Source: Melampsora larici-populina 98AG31 (lineage: Eukaryota > Basidiomycota > Pucciniomycetes > Pucciniales > Melampsoraceae). Taken from it: 64,000 bases of DNA. The notes under the pieces are model-generated. The model did not search any database, was not told where the DNA came from, and saw only the letters and a program-made list of their open reading frames with translations. The stretch lies in contig NW_006768800.1 of NCBI RefSeq assembly GCF_000204055.1, positions 186,001 through 250,000 of the forward strand, written 5' to 3'. Position numbers and translations under genes: made by a program. This document shows, one piece after another, positions 23,552 through 34,919 of the stretch (positions are counted from its first letter, which is position 1; each line of letters starts with the position of its first letter).

Positions 23552-26368
23552 ATGAACAAAAAACTAAGAATCAGTATTGGTTCATCCCGAGATACACTTC
23601 AGATAGCTCATGTCAACGATTCAACTAAACCGACAATCATCGATTCAGATATATTTGTTGGTAGAGTATTAGTGAAGATTAAAGATTTTGATGGGATCAC
23701 TCCAGATGGTTCAAACCCAATTCATGATCATGTTTATTTTGATGGAAGATCTCGTAAATTTGATATTCAAATCGAAGGTAGATTTAAACGTCGTGAAGGA
23801 GTTCCGCTCTATAGTGGTGAAGAAGTTCATTTTGGAAGGTAAGCTTTCTATCTTTTTTGATTCCTATCTGTTCTTTTAATTCTACTCTTGGATCTTATCT
23901 TCTTCCGCTTCTTTCCTAATAATAATGCTTACCTTCAATCTTATCTCTTCATCCAATCTGTTTTATTTACTTTCATTGTAACAGTGACTTTGATCACTTG
24001 GTTGAATTTCCAAAGAGTGCCTTTAACGCTGGAATGAGAGTAGCACGTTGGATCGATCCCAATACGTTCTACGATCTTAGTCCAAGTAGTGGTCGACCAT
24101 TTATCATGAGTCCTTATCTAGCTTGTATGAACACACTTTGTGCTTGGCCTTCACCTTCTAGAATGAGTGATGCACTCGTTTGCTTACGTCAATCCAATCG
24201 TGGTGATGAAGATCAAGATCTGGATGATGGGGATGATATGGTACCAATGGAACAAGTCGATCGAGCTGATATAGGTAAAGCAGCTGGAAGTAAAAAGATT
24301 GGTCGTCATACTAAACGTTATTGGAGATTTATTGGACTTAAAGGAGATGGTGATAGGATTGATGCATTTTTAGAGAAGAATAAAGAACTTTTAGCAGAAC
24401 GTCCGGTTCAAGAACCTCTTTCAGTTTCACAACATTCTCGAAAACTTAGCGAACATGAAGAATACAACGAGGATGATGATGATGATGCACTCTCGTGTCG
24501 TGCACCATCATCACATGCGACTTATTCAACTGCTTTGGAAGGACGACCTCCAATGAGTTCAGCTTCCTCTTATCGATTCTCGCCTAGGATCTTCCCACGT
24601 CATCAAATTAGTTTCGGAGCTGGTATGCGAGATTTATATCAAGATGCAGAAACTGAAGCTACAGAAAGAGAAGGTGAAGCACGAGCACAGCAAGTGATGG
24701 ATACTTTAGGTGAAGAAGATGTGGTGATGTGTCCTCCTATGCCACCTAGATTAGAGAGTCACCAATTACACGATAGTGAGGAGAAAAAGTTGCACAAAGT
24801 TAAGAGTCGATTGAAGAAACTCAAGACTGCGTTTCAAAAACTTACTCCTGCCGGATTATCTTCCTCGACGTCATCTTCTAGTTTAGGGGGATCATCTTCC
24901 AGTAGCCCTCCTACTAATTGTCATAATAAGTTTACAACTGTATTACATCATTCAAAATCAACTAGCAAAAGCAAATCTAACACAGTCACCGTCACTCGAG
25001 CTGCATCCCGCACATTGCCATTCACAAGAAGACGGCGTGATCCTTCCTCATCCACTAACACCAATGAACCTTCACCTAGTCCCCCTCAAAAGGTAACTGC
25101 CGATCGAAGTTCAACTGTACTTGCTCGGCCACTTCAATCTCAACCCGAAACTGAACCGATCGAGACCTCGAACAATAATCGCATTAGAAGTACCTCTTTT
25201 GATAATGGAAGGAATACACAACTCGAAAGTGTCAAAATCCGAGAACGACCTCAAACCTTATTCATCTCTCCTACGATCATCACTGATCCAGATGTGTTGG
25301 AGAAAAGTGAACAAGTGATCGAAGGAGAACCAAGAGTTTCATCGCCTTCGACTTTTCATCATTCTGATGATACTTCATCTACTTCTACATCTTTTAGTGA
25401 ACATCCTTCGCCAGCTCGACAGGTACAACCACAGGAAGAACGAAGCAGTTCATATTCGTCAAACTCTACTGTCCTTAAATCAGTCTCATCAGCAGAAGAA
25501 GGAGTAGAAACAGACGCGAATCGAACACCTGAACTGAAATCAATCAGTATGAGACCCACTGGATCATATGAACAACACCTAACTGTACCTAAGCCGATGG
25601 AAAAAGTCGGATCTTCAAGTAGTGAAAGTGAATCAGTTTTATCTGAAACTAGCTCGCAAAACACAAATAGAGGAGTAGGAGAAGCTACTGAAAGAGAAGG
25701 ACCCACTCAAAAACAAATTGATGCGGCACCTGCTCTAAAGGATGTAGAGAAAGGTGATTTAATGTTTGGTGATATGCTGAATTTTGTATTAGATGATGAT
25801 CCATTTCAAGATCAGGTTCATAGTCAATTAGGACCTTGGAGATTTAGAAATCCTACGACTGATATTTTAGAGGTATGAGCTTTTTTTCTTTCATTCTTTG
25901 ATGATTGCAAAGACTTTTGTTATCTTGAAATAATTTGATTTTGATGATGTTTTTTTTATTTTTGATTGTTCTCTTTAGGATAATACATTTGTATTCTTGA
26001 ATAAAAGTGTAGATGTTCAAAAACGACGCAAGTATTTTTCTGAATCATATGGAAAACATCGTAAAGAGTTTATCTACGATCCTGATGTGTTTTGAGTCAC
26101 TTTTTTTACTTTTCTTTCAATCTACCCCTCACCTTTTGACTGACCTTTTGTTAATTTTTTTAGGGTTTATGCAACTTCATTCTTTTCACCTTTTATGAAT
26201 TTTAATACATTTGATTTAGCAATCGGGCCAGTTAAGATGAATGTAGCTAAAATCTTTGGTGATATGCCGATTAGATATACTTTAAGATCTACTAGGATTT
26301 CTGAAGGTGGGAATGAAGAAGAAATCTTTGTGACGATTGCATTTGAATTGGTTGATGTAGAAGAGTAA
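23552..26368 (+). CDS. DUF1769-type protein with a long disordered insert
   Basis: Four exons (23552-23838, 23985-25872, 25979-26088, 26164-26368) give 829 codons plus stop in consistent phase. The N-terminal part (MNKKLRISIG, then FVGRVLVKIKDFDG, DFDHLVEFPKSAFNAGMRVA and a WRFIGLKG block near residue 200) and the C-terminal part (residues about 726-829, with VVYATSFFSPFMNFNTFDLA and MPIRYTLRS) together match the fungal DUF1769 pattern as I know it. Between them lie about 500 residues rich in Ser, Thr, Glu and Pro with poly-Ser and charged runs, presumably disordered. The donor of intron 3 (GTTTTG) is weak but needed to keep the frame. There is no signal peptide. Function of the family is unknown. 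Confidence 0.72.
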
Positions 26369-27188
26369 ATTGAAACAAACTCTATTTTTGACTTTTAAAG
26401 GAGGAATTTGGAATTGAGGAATGGGATCTTCTAGAGAGACGTTTATTCTTCATTTCCTTCATTTGCATTGGGTTTCTTTTTTTTTTGTTTGGCTTGAACG
26501 GTTTTTTTTATTACATTCTTTGCTTTTTGCTTTGTATTTTGCATTTTTTTATCATCTAGTCTTTGATGTTTTTTTTTATATTTTTGCATTTCTTTCTTTC
26601 CTTCCTTTCTTTTCTTTTCTTCTAGAATTTATCTTATCTTACCATTATTTTTTTACAATCATAATAATGAATTATTTTCTTTGATCGATTTATTGAAATG
26701 GCTTATAAAGAAGAGCTCTTCCAATTCTTTTTGGTTTGTTTTTTTGTGTGCGTGATTTTTTTTTTGCATTTGGTTTGATGGTTGATGATATATCTTCCTT
26801 TTTTGGTTTGGGATTTTTTTTTTCAAATATGCTTAAAGGTTTTGATAAGAAATGTATTATATTTTGATTACAAGAGTTTGAGAGTTGGATTGGCTTGGGA
26901 TTTTTTCTTCTGGTCAGAAGGGGTTTTTGCAGGTTCTTGAATTTGATGAGTCTGGTCATCTCAGTCTGGTACTTATTAAGTTTGTGGGGTCATGACAAGA
27001 ATAAATACTGTAGTAATACTTGAAACATCTTGCAAGTAAATCCAAGAGTTTCATGTCTTTGACATCATGTCCAACCGATACACATTACAAATGCAAGCCA
27101 ATATTTTGACTTCAATTAGTTCCACATGTAGTACTCAGATGCTTCAACCAAGGGTCTTTTTGCAGTGAACTTGAATGTCTGGATCCAC
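26369..27188. other. T-rich 3' flank, no gene recognised
   Basis: Long T runs (26460-26680 and 26700-26830) follow the DUF1769 gene and likely include its 3' UTR. Frames here translate to low-complexity Phe/Leu or Lys/Asn strings and are not taken as genes. Confidence 0.45.
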
Positions 27189-27190
27189 TA

Positions 27191-30067
27191 CAGTCAAACC
27201 CCTCTAAAGCCCTACCCGTGTAAAGTGATAAACCGCCTGTAGCCATGGTTTTTGGCTTCTCCCAAGTTGGGCGGGGCCAAAAATTCCAAAAAAGCCATAG
27301 TTCCGCCTAACGCAGTAAGCCATACCCAGATTTCAAAAAAAAACATCTTTTCAGCGTAAAGCCATAGAAAAAAGGGTCAGTGCCGAGGCAGGAGGGCTGA
27401 GAATCTTTGCCTACCTTTGCACATCTTTGCTCCTAGGTGATACCATTTGATACCTACAATGGCGGATCAAGACCAATCACCACCACCAGAGCACTATGGC
27501 ATAGAGCCCATAGTGTTCAATCCAGCTAATCCACCTTACATCACCCGAATTGGTAATCGTGTCTATGTTGCTGTGTCTTCCTGCTTGCCCTCGAAATTTC
27601 CAAACGATATCACCACGGAAGAGTATCTTCTGGACCGGCTTGAAGCGGCTTTGAACATCAAGGACGAGATTCTAGAAAAAACTAAAGAAGTCAGTAAAAA
27701 GATTGAAGCCGGAGAGTCAGTATCACCATCCAACTTGGAATGGATGGATGAAGGTGGAAACTTAATTACCGAGCAAGTCCTGATTGATATGATCTTGAAG
27801 ATGGAAGAGGACAAGCCCTCAAAGCTTGACCAATCTGATTTTAAAGCATTCACCACTTTAACCAAGAAAGCAAAAGCGATTCAAGATTTTAAAGATTCAA
27901 AAAAGACAAAAAAAAACGCCTTGTTCAGCCTACTTTGTCCAGCAGCAAAACCCTTCAAAAACTTTCAGCTCCCAAGAAACCTGACAAACAATGTTCTGCG
28001 ACATTCAATGAGAAAATTTATGTGTTGGACTGGTATCATGCTAATGGAAAGAACCAATCAAAAACTGCAAGACATTTTGAGTCACTCTATCCGCACCTCA
28101 ACCTCACTCAACCTCTCGTCAGTTCTTGGATCAAAAAAGAGATTGCAATTTGTGTGAAATTTACAAAGTCAGGAGGAAACTTCAAGAGAACGAAAGAAGT
28201 CACCTTTCCCAAAGTCGATAAGCTCCTTGTTACATACATTCAGAATGCAAACCAAAATGGCCTTCTCTTATCTGGTGACAAGATCAAGGAACAGTGGCGT
28301 GAATTTGCTCGACTTCAAGGTATACCAAGTGGTTCCTGGCTGAGTCTTAGTGGTGGTTGGTTGGACTGTTTCAAGAAGCAAAACAACCTGCACGAATACA
28401 AAAAGCACGGAGAAGCTGCTTCAGCATCTCAGGAAAAAGTCAAAACTGAAGTTGAATGTGTGCGTGCGATCACTGCTGGCTACAAGCCAGCTGATATATA
28501 CAACATGGACAAAACTGGTCTATGTTATGCATAAGTACTTTTCATTTCTTGTACATATACATTATCATTTACTAATTTATTTTTGATATCTTTCAGACTA
28601 CCTCCTGACCAAGGCCTTGCCCAACAAGGAGGTCATGGGGTCAAAGCATCTAAAGATCACATTACAGTTTTCTTGACTTGTAATGCTGATGGCTCCGATT
28701 GCCTTGGAACTCCGGTCTGCTTCATTGGTCAATACAAAAGTCCCCACTGCTTCAATAAACTCACGCCTCAAGCTTTAAAGATCAAATACTATGTAAGCAA
28801 GAATGCGTGGATGGACACCAGGATCTTCCAACAATGGATTGGATCTTGAGATCATCAACTCGGAAATCAAGGGCGTCGGATCCTTCTACTTATTGACAAC
28901 TTCTCCGGTCATTCAGTGCCTGATGGTTTTCTGAAGAACATCCGAATGGAATTCTTCAAGCCCAATCTCACTGCACATGTCCAGCCTTTGGATGCCGGTA
29001 TCATCAATGCTTTCAAAGCTCAATACTGACAACAATTCCTTTCCCGTTCACTACAAAGATTCAAGGCCCATGTCGAGATGTCTAAGCTTCACACCATCAA
29101 TATCTTAACTGCCATGCGAATGGCAAAGCTTGCATGGTCTTTGGTCAGTTCAACAAGCATCAAGAATTGTTGGCGTCATACAGGAATTGTCGATTTTGGA
29201 GATGGAATCGAACAGATGTATGTAAAAAATTTTCTTTTTCTTTTTTCATTGGGAATAAAATCTAACTGGTATTTGTATTTTATACATAGCACTGATGCAG
29301 ATGTGACTCTTCAAGCACTTATTCCAAATGTTAATCTTGAGGCCAGCCTTCAAGCACTCAAGGATGCAGGAATTGTTGGTTCAGCTAACAGAATGTCAAT
29401 TTCTGAGCTTTTGAACCCGGAAGATGAGAATCCTCAACCTATTTCAGCAACAGCCGAGGAATGGTTTGAGGTGCAGACTCAATTAGAAATCGAGGCTGCT
29501 CAGATGGAGGTGGTTGACCCAGTGATACCTCCAACAGCTTCTGAAGCTTTGAAGGCGGTTTCTTTACTCATCCAATTCATTGAAAGTTCTGATCTTCCTG
29601 AAGGCACAGCTATTGACCCCTTTCTTCCTCCTCTTGAAAGCGCATTGACCAGTCAGACCCTTTTTGCTAACAAGTTTCAGCCCTCCATCACTTCTTTCTT
29701 TAGTAGAAACTAAACTTTTGTGATGTACTTACAAAATCAAATATTTTCTTCTCATAAGATACTCAACACATCAATTACTGAAAACTTTGATAGAAAATTC
29801 AATTTTTTTCAGCAAGATCAACTGAGAGCCCAAGCCATATACATAAAAACCCCTCTACAAACATGATTTCTATGTCTTCAGAGGGTTTTATATGTATGGC
29901 TGCACTTTGATACCCTCTACAGCCATGTTTTCCATGTCTTTAGAGGGGATTACGTGTATAGCCATGATTGTATGGCTACAGAGGGGTTCCCCAACAAAGA
30001 CATAACCCCTCTGTAGCCATACATTTTCCTTTCCACCGAGAGGTATGGATTTAGAGGGGTTTGACTG
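27191..30067 (+). mobile_element. Pogo-type Tc1/mariner DNA transposon, complete ends, dead transposase
   Basis: The terminal inverted repeat CAGTCAAACCCCTCTAAA is perfect at both ends (27191-27208 and inverted at 30050-30067), with TA on each side (27189-27190, 30068-30069). The 2.88-kb interior encodes a CENP-B/pogo-like transposase. Many copies of a CCCCTCTxxAGCCATx-like motif in both orientations crowd the last ~230 bp and appear more loosely in the first ~180 bp; such subterminal repeats are commonly transposase-binding sites. Confidence 0.88.
27459..29713 (+). pseudogene. Pogo/CENP-B-like transposase, inactivated
   Basis: The order is: an N-terminal extension from MADQDQSPPPEHYG; a CENP-B-type helix-turn-helix (TFNEKIYVLDWYH, QPLVSSWIKKE); a second Tc5-type DNA-binding domain (SGDKIKEQWREFARLQG); and a DDE nuclease domain with YNMDKTGL (first Asp), LLLIDNFSGH (second Asp) and VQPLDAGIINAFK. 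Lesions: a frame change at the A9 run 27908-27916; an intron at 28510-28596 whose donor reads ATAAGT instead of GTAAGT; and TGA stops at 28847-28849 and 29026-29028 where relatives have Arg. A normal intron follows at 29219. The two stops and the donor change are each one transition at a CpG. The protein would act in the nucleus on the element ends but cannot be made intact from this copy. Confidence 0.85.
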
Positions 30068-30069
30068 TA

Positions 30070-32042
30070 ATGTGAATCTTGATAAATTTTAACTTTCTTG
30101 ATTAGATCTTTCAACTTCTTGAGCTTGCGTAGACTTCTGCTTTCTTTTAATACTTGACTTCGAGTGCTTTGCCGTTATCCTAATTGAGACGTTGCAAAAT
30201 GTTAGGACCAAGCTTAGTGGATAAGAGCAAAGGGATGAGTTGCTTAATAACAGGATTGCAACGTGAAGAAGCAAATGTACAAGTGGGCTTTCGAGTCTAA
30301 TAGATATGAGTTGGGTGAGCTACAGTATAAGCATCACCCGCTATTAGGCTCATAACAGATGCCATCATCGGGTAAAGAGAATTGGTGTGGTCAAGTGTAT
30401 TGGCTTGATCCTAGAATGTCTTGCGTAATTTAATGTACTTGGGAATTACTATAGAGCCTGTGGCTTTCCTGCTCTCCATTTACTTGGTAGCCTCCGGGAA
30501 TAGCAATGATAGGAAGATGGATAAAATTCAAAATATCAGCCAGGTGTGAATTCACCTCTGTTGATATCATTAAGTTTACAAACATATACCATGAGCTCTT
30601 TATTGCAAGTCCTTACTTGAGCACACTCTGTGAGCATGATTGTTAGCTTGTGAAAGTAACCATTGAGTTTTCCATTTTGACCCTGCCAAGAATTCTTGGT
30701 ATGTAATTAGGCAAGATCATCCTTAAGACACTGATGATTGATCAATGGGCTGAAGAAGTGGGTGTGAGCACTTGTAGAGCCAGAGAATACCAACAAGAAT
30801 GATATGTGACACAAAAACTTACTTCTTGAACCTTCCATGTGTTTTCCCAGCCAATTTACTTTATGTTCCAGCAGATTCATACACAGAAATCAATCACTGA
30901 AGTTCAATTCCCATACTCTTCATGATTTGATTGTATTCCTTGCACCATCCTGCAGATTGTGTGATACAACCAAGAAAGAAATTAATTTATAAAAATGAAG
31001 AGTAGTTCAAAAATAATAACTACTTACAATGAAGACCATGCAAAAACAAATTGAAAGGTCATTTAACTTCTCCAAAAGGGCATCCGGTTTGTTTGAAGTT
31101 GACTCATGGCAATGAGTAGGTTGAACTGTTTCAGCTTCAGCTCAAAGACCAGGATCAGTCGCATCTGCTGCATCAGCAGAATCCTAATTGTATCTTCATT
31201 TAGATCTGGAGCTGGCTCATCCTCCTCCTTGGCCCTTGCAACAACAATGTGAAGATCTAGCTTGGCATTGGAATCAGCATTGTCAGGGGGTACAAATATC
31301 ATCCACCGTGGTTTTTGGATGATATTCATTTCACTACCAACCCAAATTATGGTATTTATAACTATGAGGTTTAAGTAACCTTTTTTTCAAAAAAAAATGT
31401 ATTGAAAAAATAGATCCAAGCTTTTTATATTTGAAAGTGGGATTGTCTGAATATTTTTTTACAAAAATGTGAAAGGTTGCTTGAACCTAATAGTTTTGAG
31501 TATCAAAAATGATTAAAAAAATCCAAGCTCCCCTCACATGATTACCTTGAACACAGTCACCAAGGACTCAGGATTGGATGCAACATCCTTTTCACATTAA
31601 AAAAACATTGAATAGTATTCTTCATCCAAGCACGCCTTGCATTCTTGAGTCCACAGTATCTTTGTTGTTGGTAGTTGAACCTGGTTTCCTCATTTCCTCA
31701 TGCATACCAAGTATATGCACTCCCAAAATACTCTAGTGTTTAATTTTCACTATTGTGAAATCGAATTAAACACCATATCTATTCCTTTCCAACTTCAACT
31801 TGTTACAAACAGATGAAATTTGACTTTGAGAATTATTCGAGAAGTATAGATATATATATACAATCAATTTATCAAGATGCTTTAATAATCGGAACAACAA
31901 ATATAAAGAGATCAAGAGATGAAACAAGTTACAATGGATGAGAAATAGAACAGAAACATATAAATGAAAGACAAAGAAAAATTATAGGATGACAAGCTTG
32001 TTGTACTTTGATCACGTCGATCAGTTTCCATGATCAAATCTT
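30070..32042. other. Gene-poor stretch with one short unassigned ORF
   Basis: The only frame of note is on the minus strand at 31063-31329 (88 codons, with an acidic EEDEPAPDLNED stretch and a hydrophobic C-terminal half); it shows no domain that I know and may be part of a decayed element. The rest is AT-rich without recognisable structure. Confidence 0.35.
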
Positions 32043-33454
32043 TCAAGTTGAATCCGAAGACGCAAGATTGGCTACGAGATCAGCTTCAGTGGTTTCAGAA
32101 GCATCAGTTCCTTCAATCAACCAATCTTTCGTAATATAATTCCTAATAGAATCAGCAAAGATCAAGACGACGTTCTTATTCTCTACCTTTCCATAAGATT
32201 CCCAACCTTCTCCACCAGGAGATAGATACCGTAATGCAGCTGCAACAGTTTGACCACTAGACCCACCACATAAGATTCCCTCCACTCTGATCAATTCTCT
32301 AACTGAACTAAAGGCCTCTTCATCTTTAGTTTTCATCCATTGATCTATGACTTCATAATTTAATGTGTCGGGTATAAAATCATAACCAGTACCTTCTGTT
32401 TTATAAGTTGCAATCCCCCCTACATTCAAACTTTCAGGTCTAGCTAAGATTGAACCAACTGGATCCACACCAATTGTATGAACTGATTCTGATCCATAAT
32501 GGTCTTTGAGCTTTCGACTAACACCTGCTAAGGTTCCGCCTGTTCCTGCTCCTGCGATTAATAAATCTACTTTTCCACTTGACTGACGTCCTTCAAGTGT
32601 AGGCGTGTTTGAGATAGCTTCAATGATTTCCACTGCAGTTGTATCATAATGTGCCAATGGATCTAAACAACAATGATCCAAAACCAAAAAGTCAGGATTG
32701 CGATCCCTAAATCTCAAAGAAGTAAAGAGAAGATTGACTAACTAAATCGATTTGTGTATTGATCCAAAATGATCCCACCGGGAATCGATTTCTCAAGTCT
32801 AGCAGCTACTGAGATATGACTTTCAGGACTATCAGAAGCAGCTTCAGTAGGTGTACGAACAATTGTAGCTCCTAAAGCTTTCATCGTATTGATTTTTTCT
32901 CGACTCATTTTCTCTGGTAAAACAATTATACATTTATACCCTTTTACAGCGGCTCCTAATGCTAAACCAATACCTGTGTTACCACTTGTAGGTTCAATAC
33001 TAAACAAAAGAGTATAAAAAGATTGGAATTCATTTCAGTGTTTGTTGGGAAAAAAAGAATCGTTTAGGATTTTGTTGTTTAATTACATTACACTGTGTCC
33101 TGGAATTAGTTTGCCTTCTGCTTCTGCTTCTATTATCATTCGTAATGCGATTCTGTCTTTGACTGATCCACCCGCATTGAAATACTCTAGTTTACCAAGA
33201 AGATTACATTTTAAACCATGAGCAGACGCGAATCGATCGAGTCGTACTAATGGAGTTCCACCTATACAAGATAAAACCGAATCGCTAATAGTTGATGCGG
33301 ATGATAAAATGCGAGGTTTGATAGGTGCTAGAATGGGAAGAGTGCTGGTTGAAGTGAAGAAAAGGAAATGACAATCAAGTTAGCTTCGAATGATTAAGAG
33401 ATAAGTTTACATGACTGATGATACTCACTTTGATGGAACGGTAGAAGTAGACAT
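32043..33454 (-). CDS. CYS4: Cystathionine beta-synthase, catalytic core only
   Basis: Four exons on the minus strand (33454-33429, 33344-33087, 32999-32743, 32662-32043) give 386 residues plus stop. This is the PLP fold-type II core: [22 protein letters not shown] with the PLP-binding lysine, the substrate loop [20 protein letters not shown], and the phosphate-binding [10 protein letters not shown], then CGGSSGQT. It condenses serine and homocysteine to cystathionine (transsulfuration, cytosol). Human and yeast enzymes add a heme site (human) or a C-terminal pair of CBS regulatory domains of about 150 residues; here the protein stops about 20 residues after [12 protein letters not shown], so the regulatory half is absent. 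The choice against plain cysteine synthase rests on the [21 protein letters not shown] pattern. The symbol is by analogy to yeast. Confidence 0.85.
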
Positions 33455-34919
33455 TTCCAGTTGGTTGGTTCGCTGATGTTATAGTTGAAGTTTGATAGGC
33501 TGAAGTTATCAAGTGAAGTTTGATGGATTGACTAGGATTAACGAATGAAAATGGAAATGGAAAGGGAAAGGGAAAGTTTTATAAATGGTAATGAGAAATT
33601 AAAGTTTGGATTTAAACTAGACTCACTTCAAAACTCACGCTCCTTATCAATCGTTACTTCACTATACATATACTTCAAATACCACTCATATGTTGCTCAG
33701 GGTCTACCTCAACTTTATAAACCAGGTCATCATGACACTCATGAGCACTCATTAGGATCTTGATTGAAAAGATAAACTACAGACTGTTCATTCATCTTGA
33801 AGAGGTGCAACATCGCAGTTTGAATCACTTTACACTTCCGTAGTGACTTCGATCGAGAGCTTCGACTTCCCGCCCGCATACATGCCATCTCCTTGTAGCT
33901 CGATGCATCATGGTTCGATAATAGCTAGAATTTGGGAGCCCATGGGATCGTTCACGATCTTTTCAGTTGCGCGTTGAGGGCAACAGCCCTAAGAGGATCC
34001 TTGCATATGTCACCGTGTTAGGGAGATTCCGTTCATCTTGTTGCACTGCCATTGGCCAATCATTTCGTGCTACATATTCTGATACGTACAACACGACACC
34101 AAAAAATGGGACAAAGGAGAAGTGAGGTTCAATAGTTGCCGAACGTCGATGTCTGGCGTGGCACTGGAATCTGACCACATGAGCGAACCCGTATTGCGAT
34201 CCAAACGAAAACAGGGTCGAAGGCATGAAGGCATGGCGATGTATCAGTTTTGTCATTTGAAATCTGGCAAGACTTTCGACGGTGACCCTCCAAAGGGTAC
34301 AGGCGGATCTGTTGAGCGAACCGATTGTCTACAACAGGAAACCCTGTCTCGACTCTCGAATTCCTCTTCACTTTACCTGGATCATGGCGGGCGAAATAAA
34401 TGAAGCTTTTCCCTATCAACATAAGCTTAGTCATCCTTATCGGACTTCCCTGTGGGCTCCACCATGGAAGCGCTCGGGCCATAGCACCATCTGTGAAAGG
34501 CCTATTAGGCTATCCTGAAGCCGTACGCCAGAGGCTTTTGGTTGGGGAGGGGAGCAATATTTGAACAGGGAGCTACGGGGAGCCCAAGAGATGGTCAGAC
34601 CCGGCCGTGCGCCTCCCTATGTTTTTTAGTGCCATAAGAGTGACTACAATAAAAATAAGGAAAATTTATATTGAATGAACAGTGGCTGAATTGCTGAAGA
34701 CACAAGAGGTATCGCTGTCATAGCTATGACCCTGGCTGACGACCACAGGGTTCAGAAACTTCGGCGGCGTCTTGTTTTCGTTCCGAGCACATTTTTACAA
34801 TTTCTTCTATTTGTTTGATTTGATTGTCGAACCTGGGCATTGGATTCAACGACTTTCAATTTTTTCTCAGAGCTTACGAAGCTCATCAGTTTTTCATTCT
34901 TACACATCGTTTATTCATC
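33455..34919. other. Spacer with no gene recognised
   Basis: 33455-33760 is the probable promoter of the minus-strand synthase. The 33.8-34.8 kb part is GC-richer and open on both strands without motifs; it may be a repeat fragment, as its base composition differs from both flanks. Confidence 0.35.

Noticed and set aside
26450..26960. Open frames rich in Phe/Leu (plus) and Lys/Asn (minus)
   Set aside because: They come from long T runs after the DUF1769 gene; no motif, no splice logic.
34000..34640. GC-richer segment with long frames on both strands, considered as a gene or rDNA fragment
   Set aside because: No conserved motif or rRNA core sequence recognised and frames conflict.
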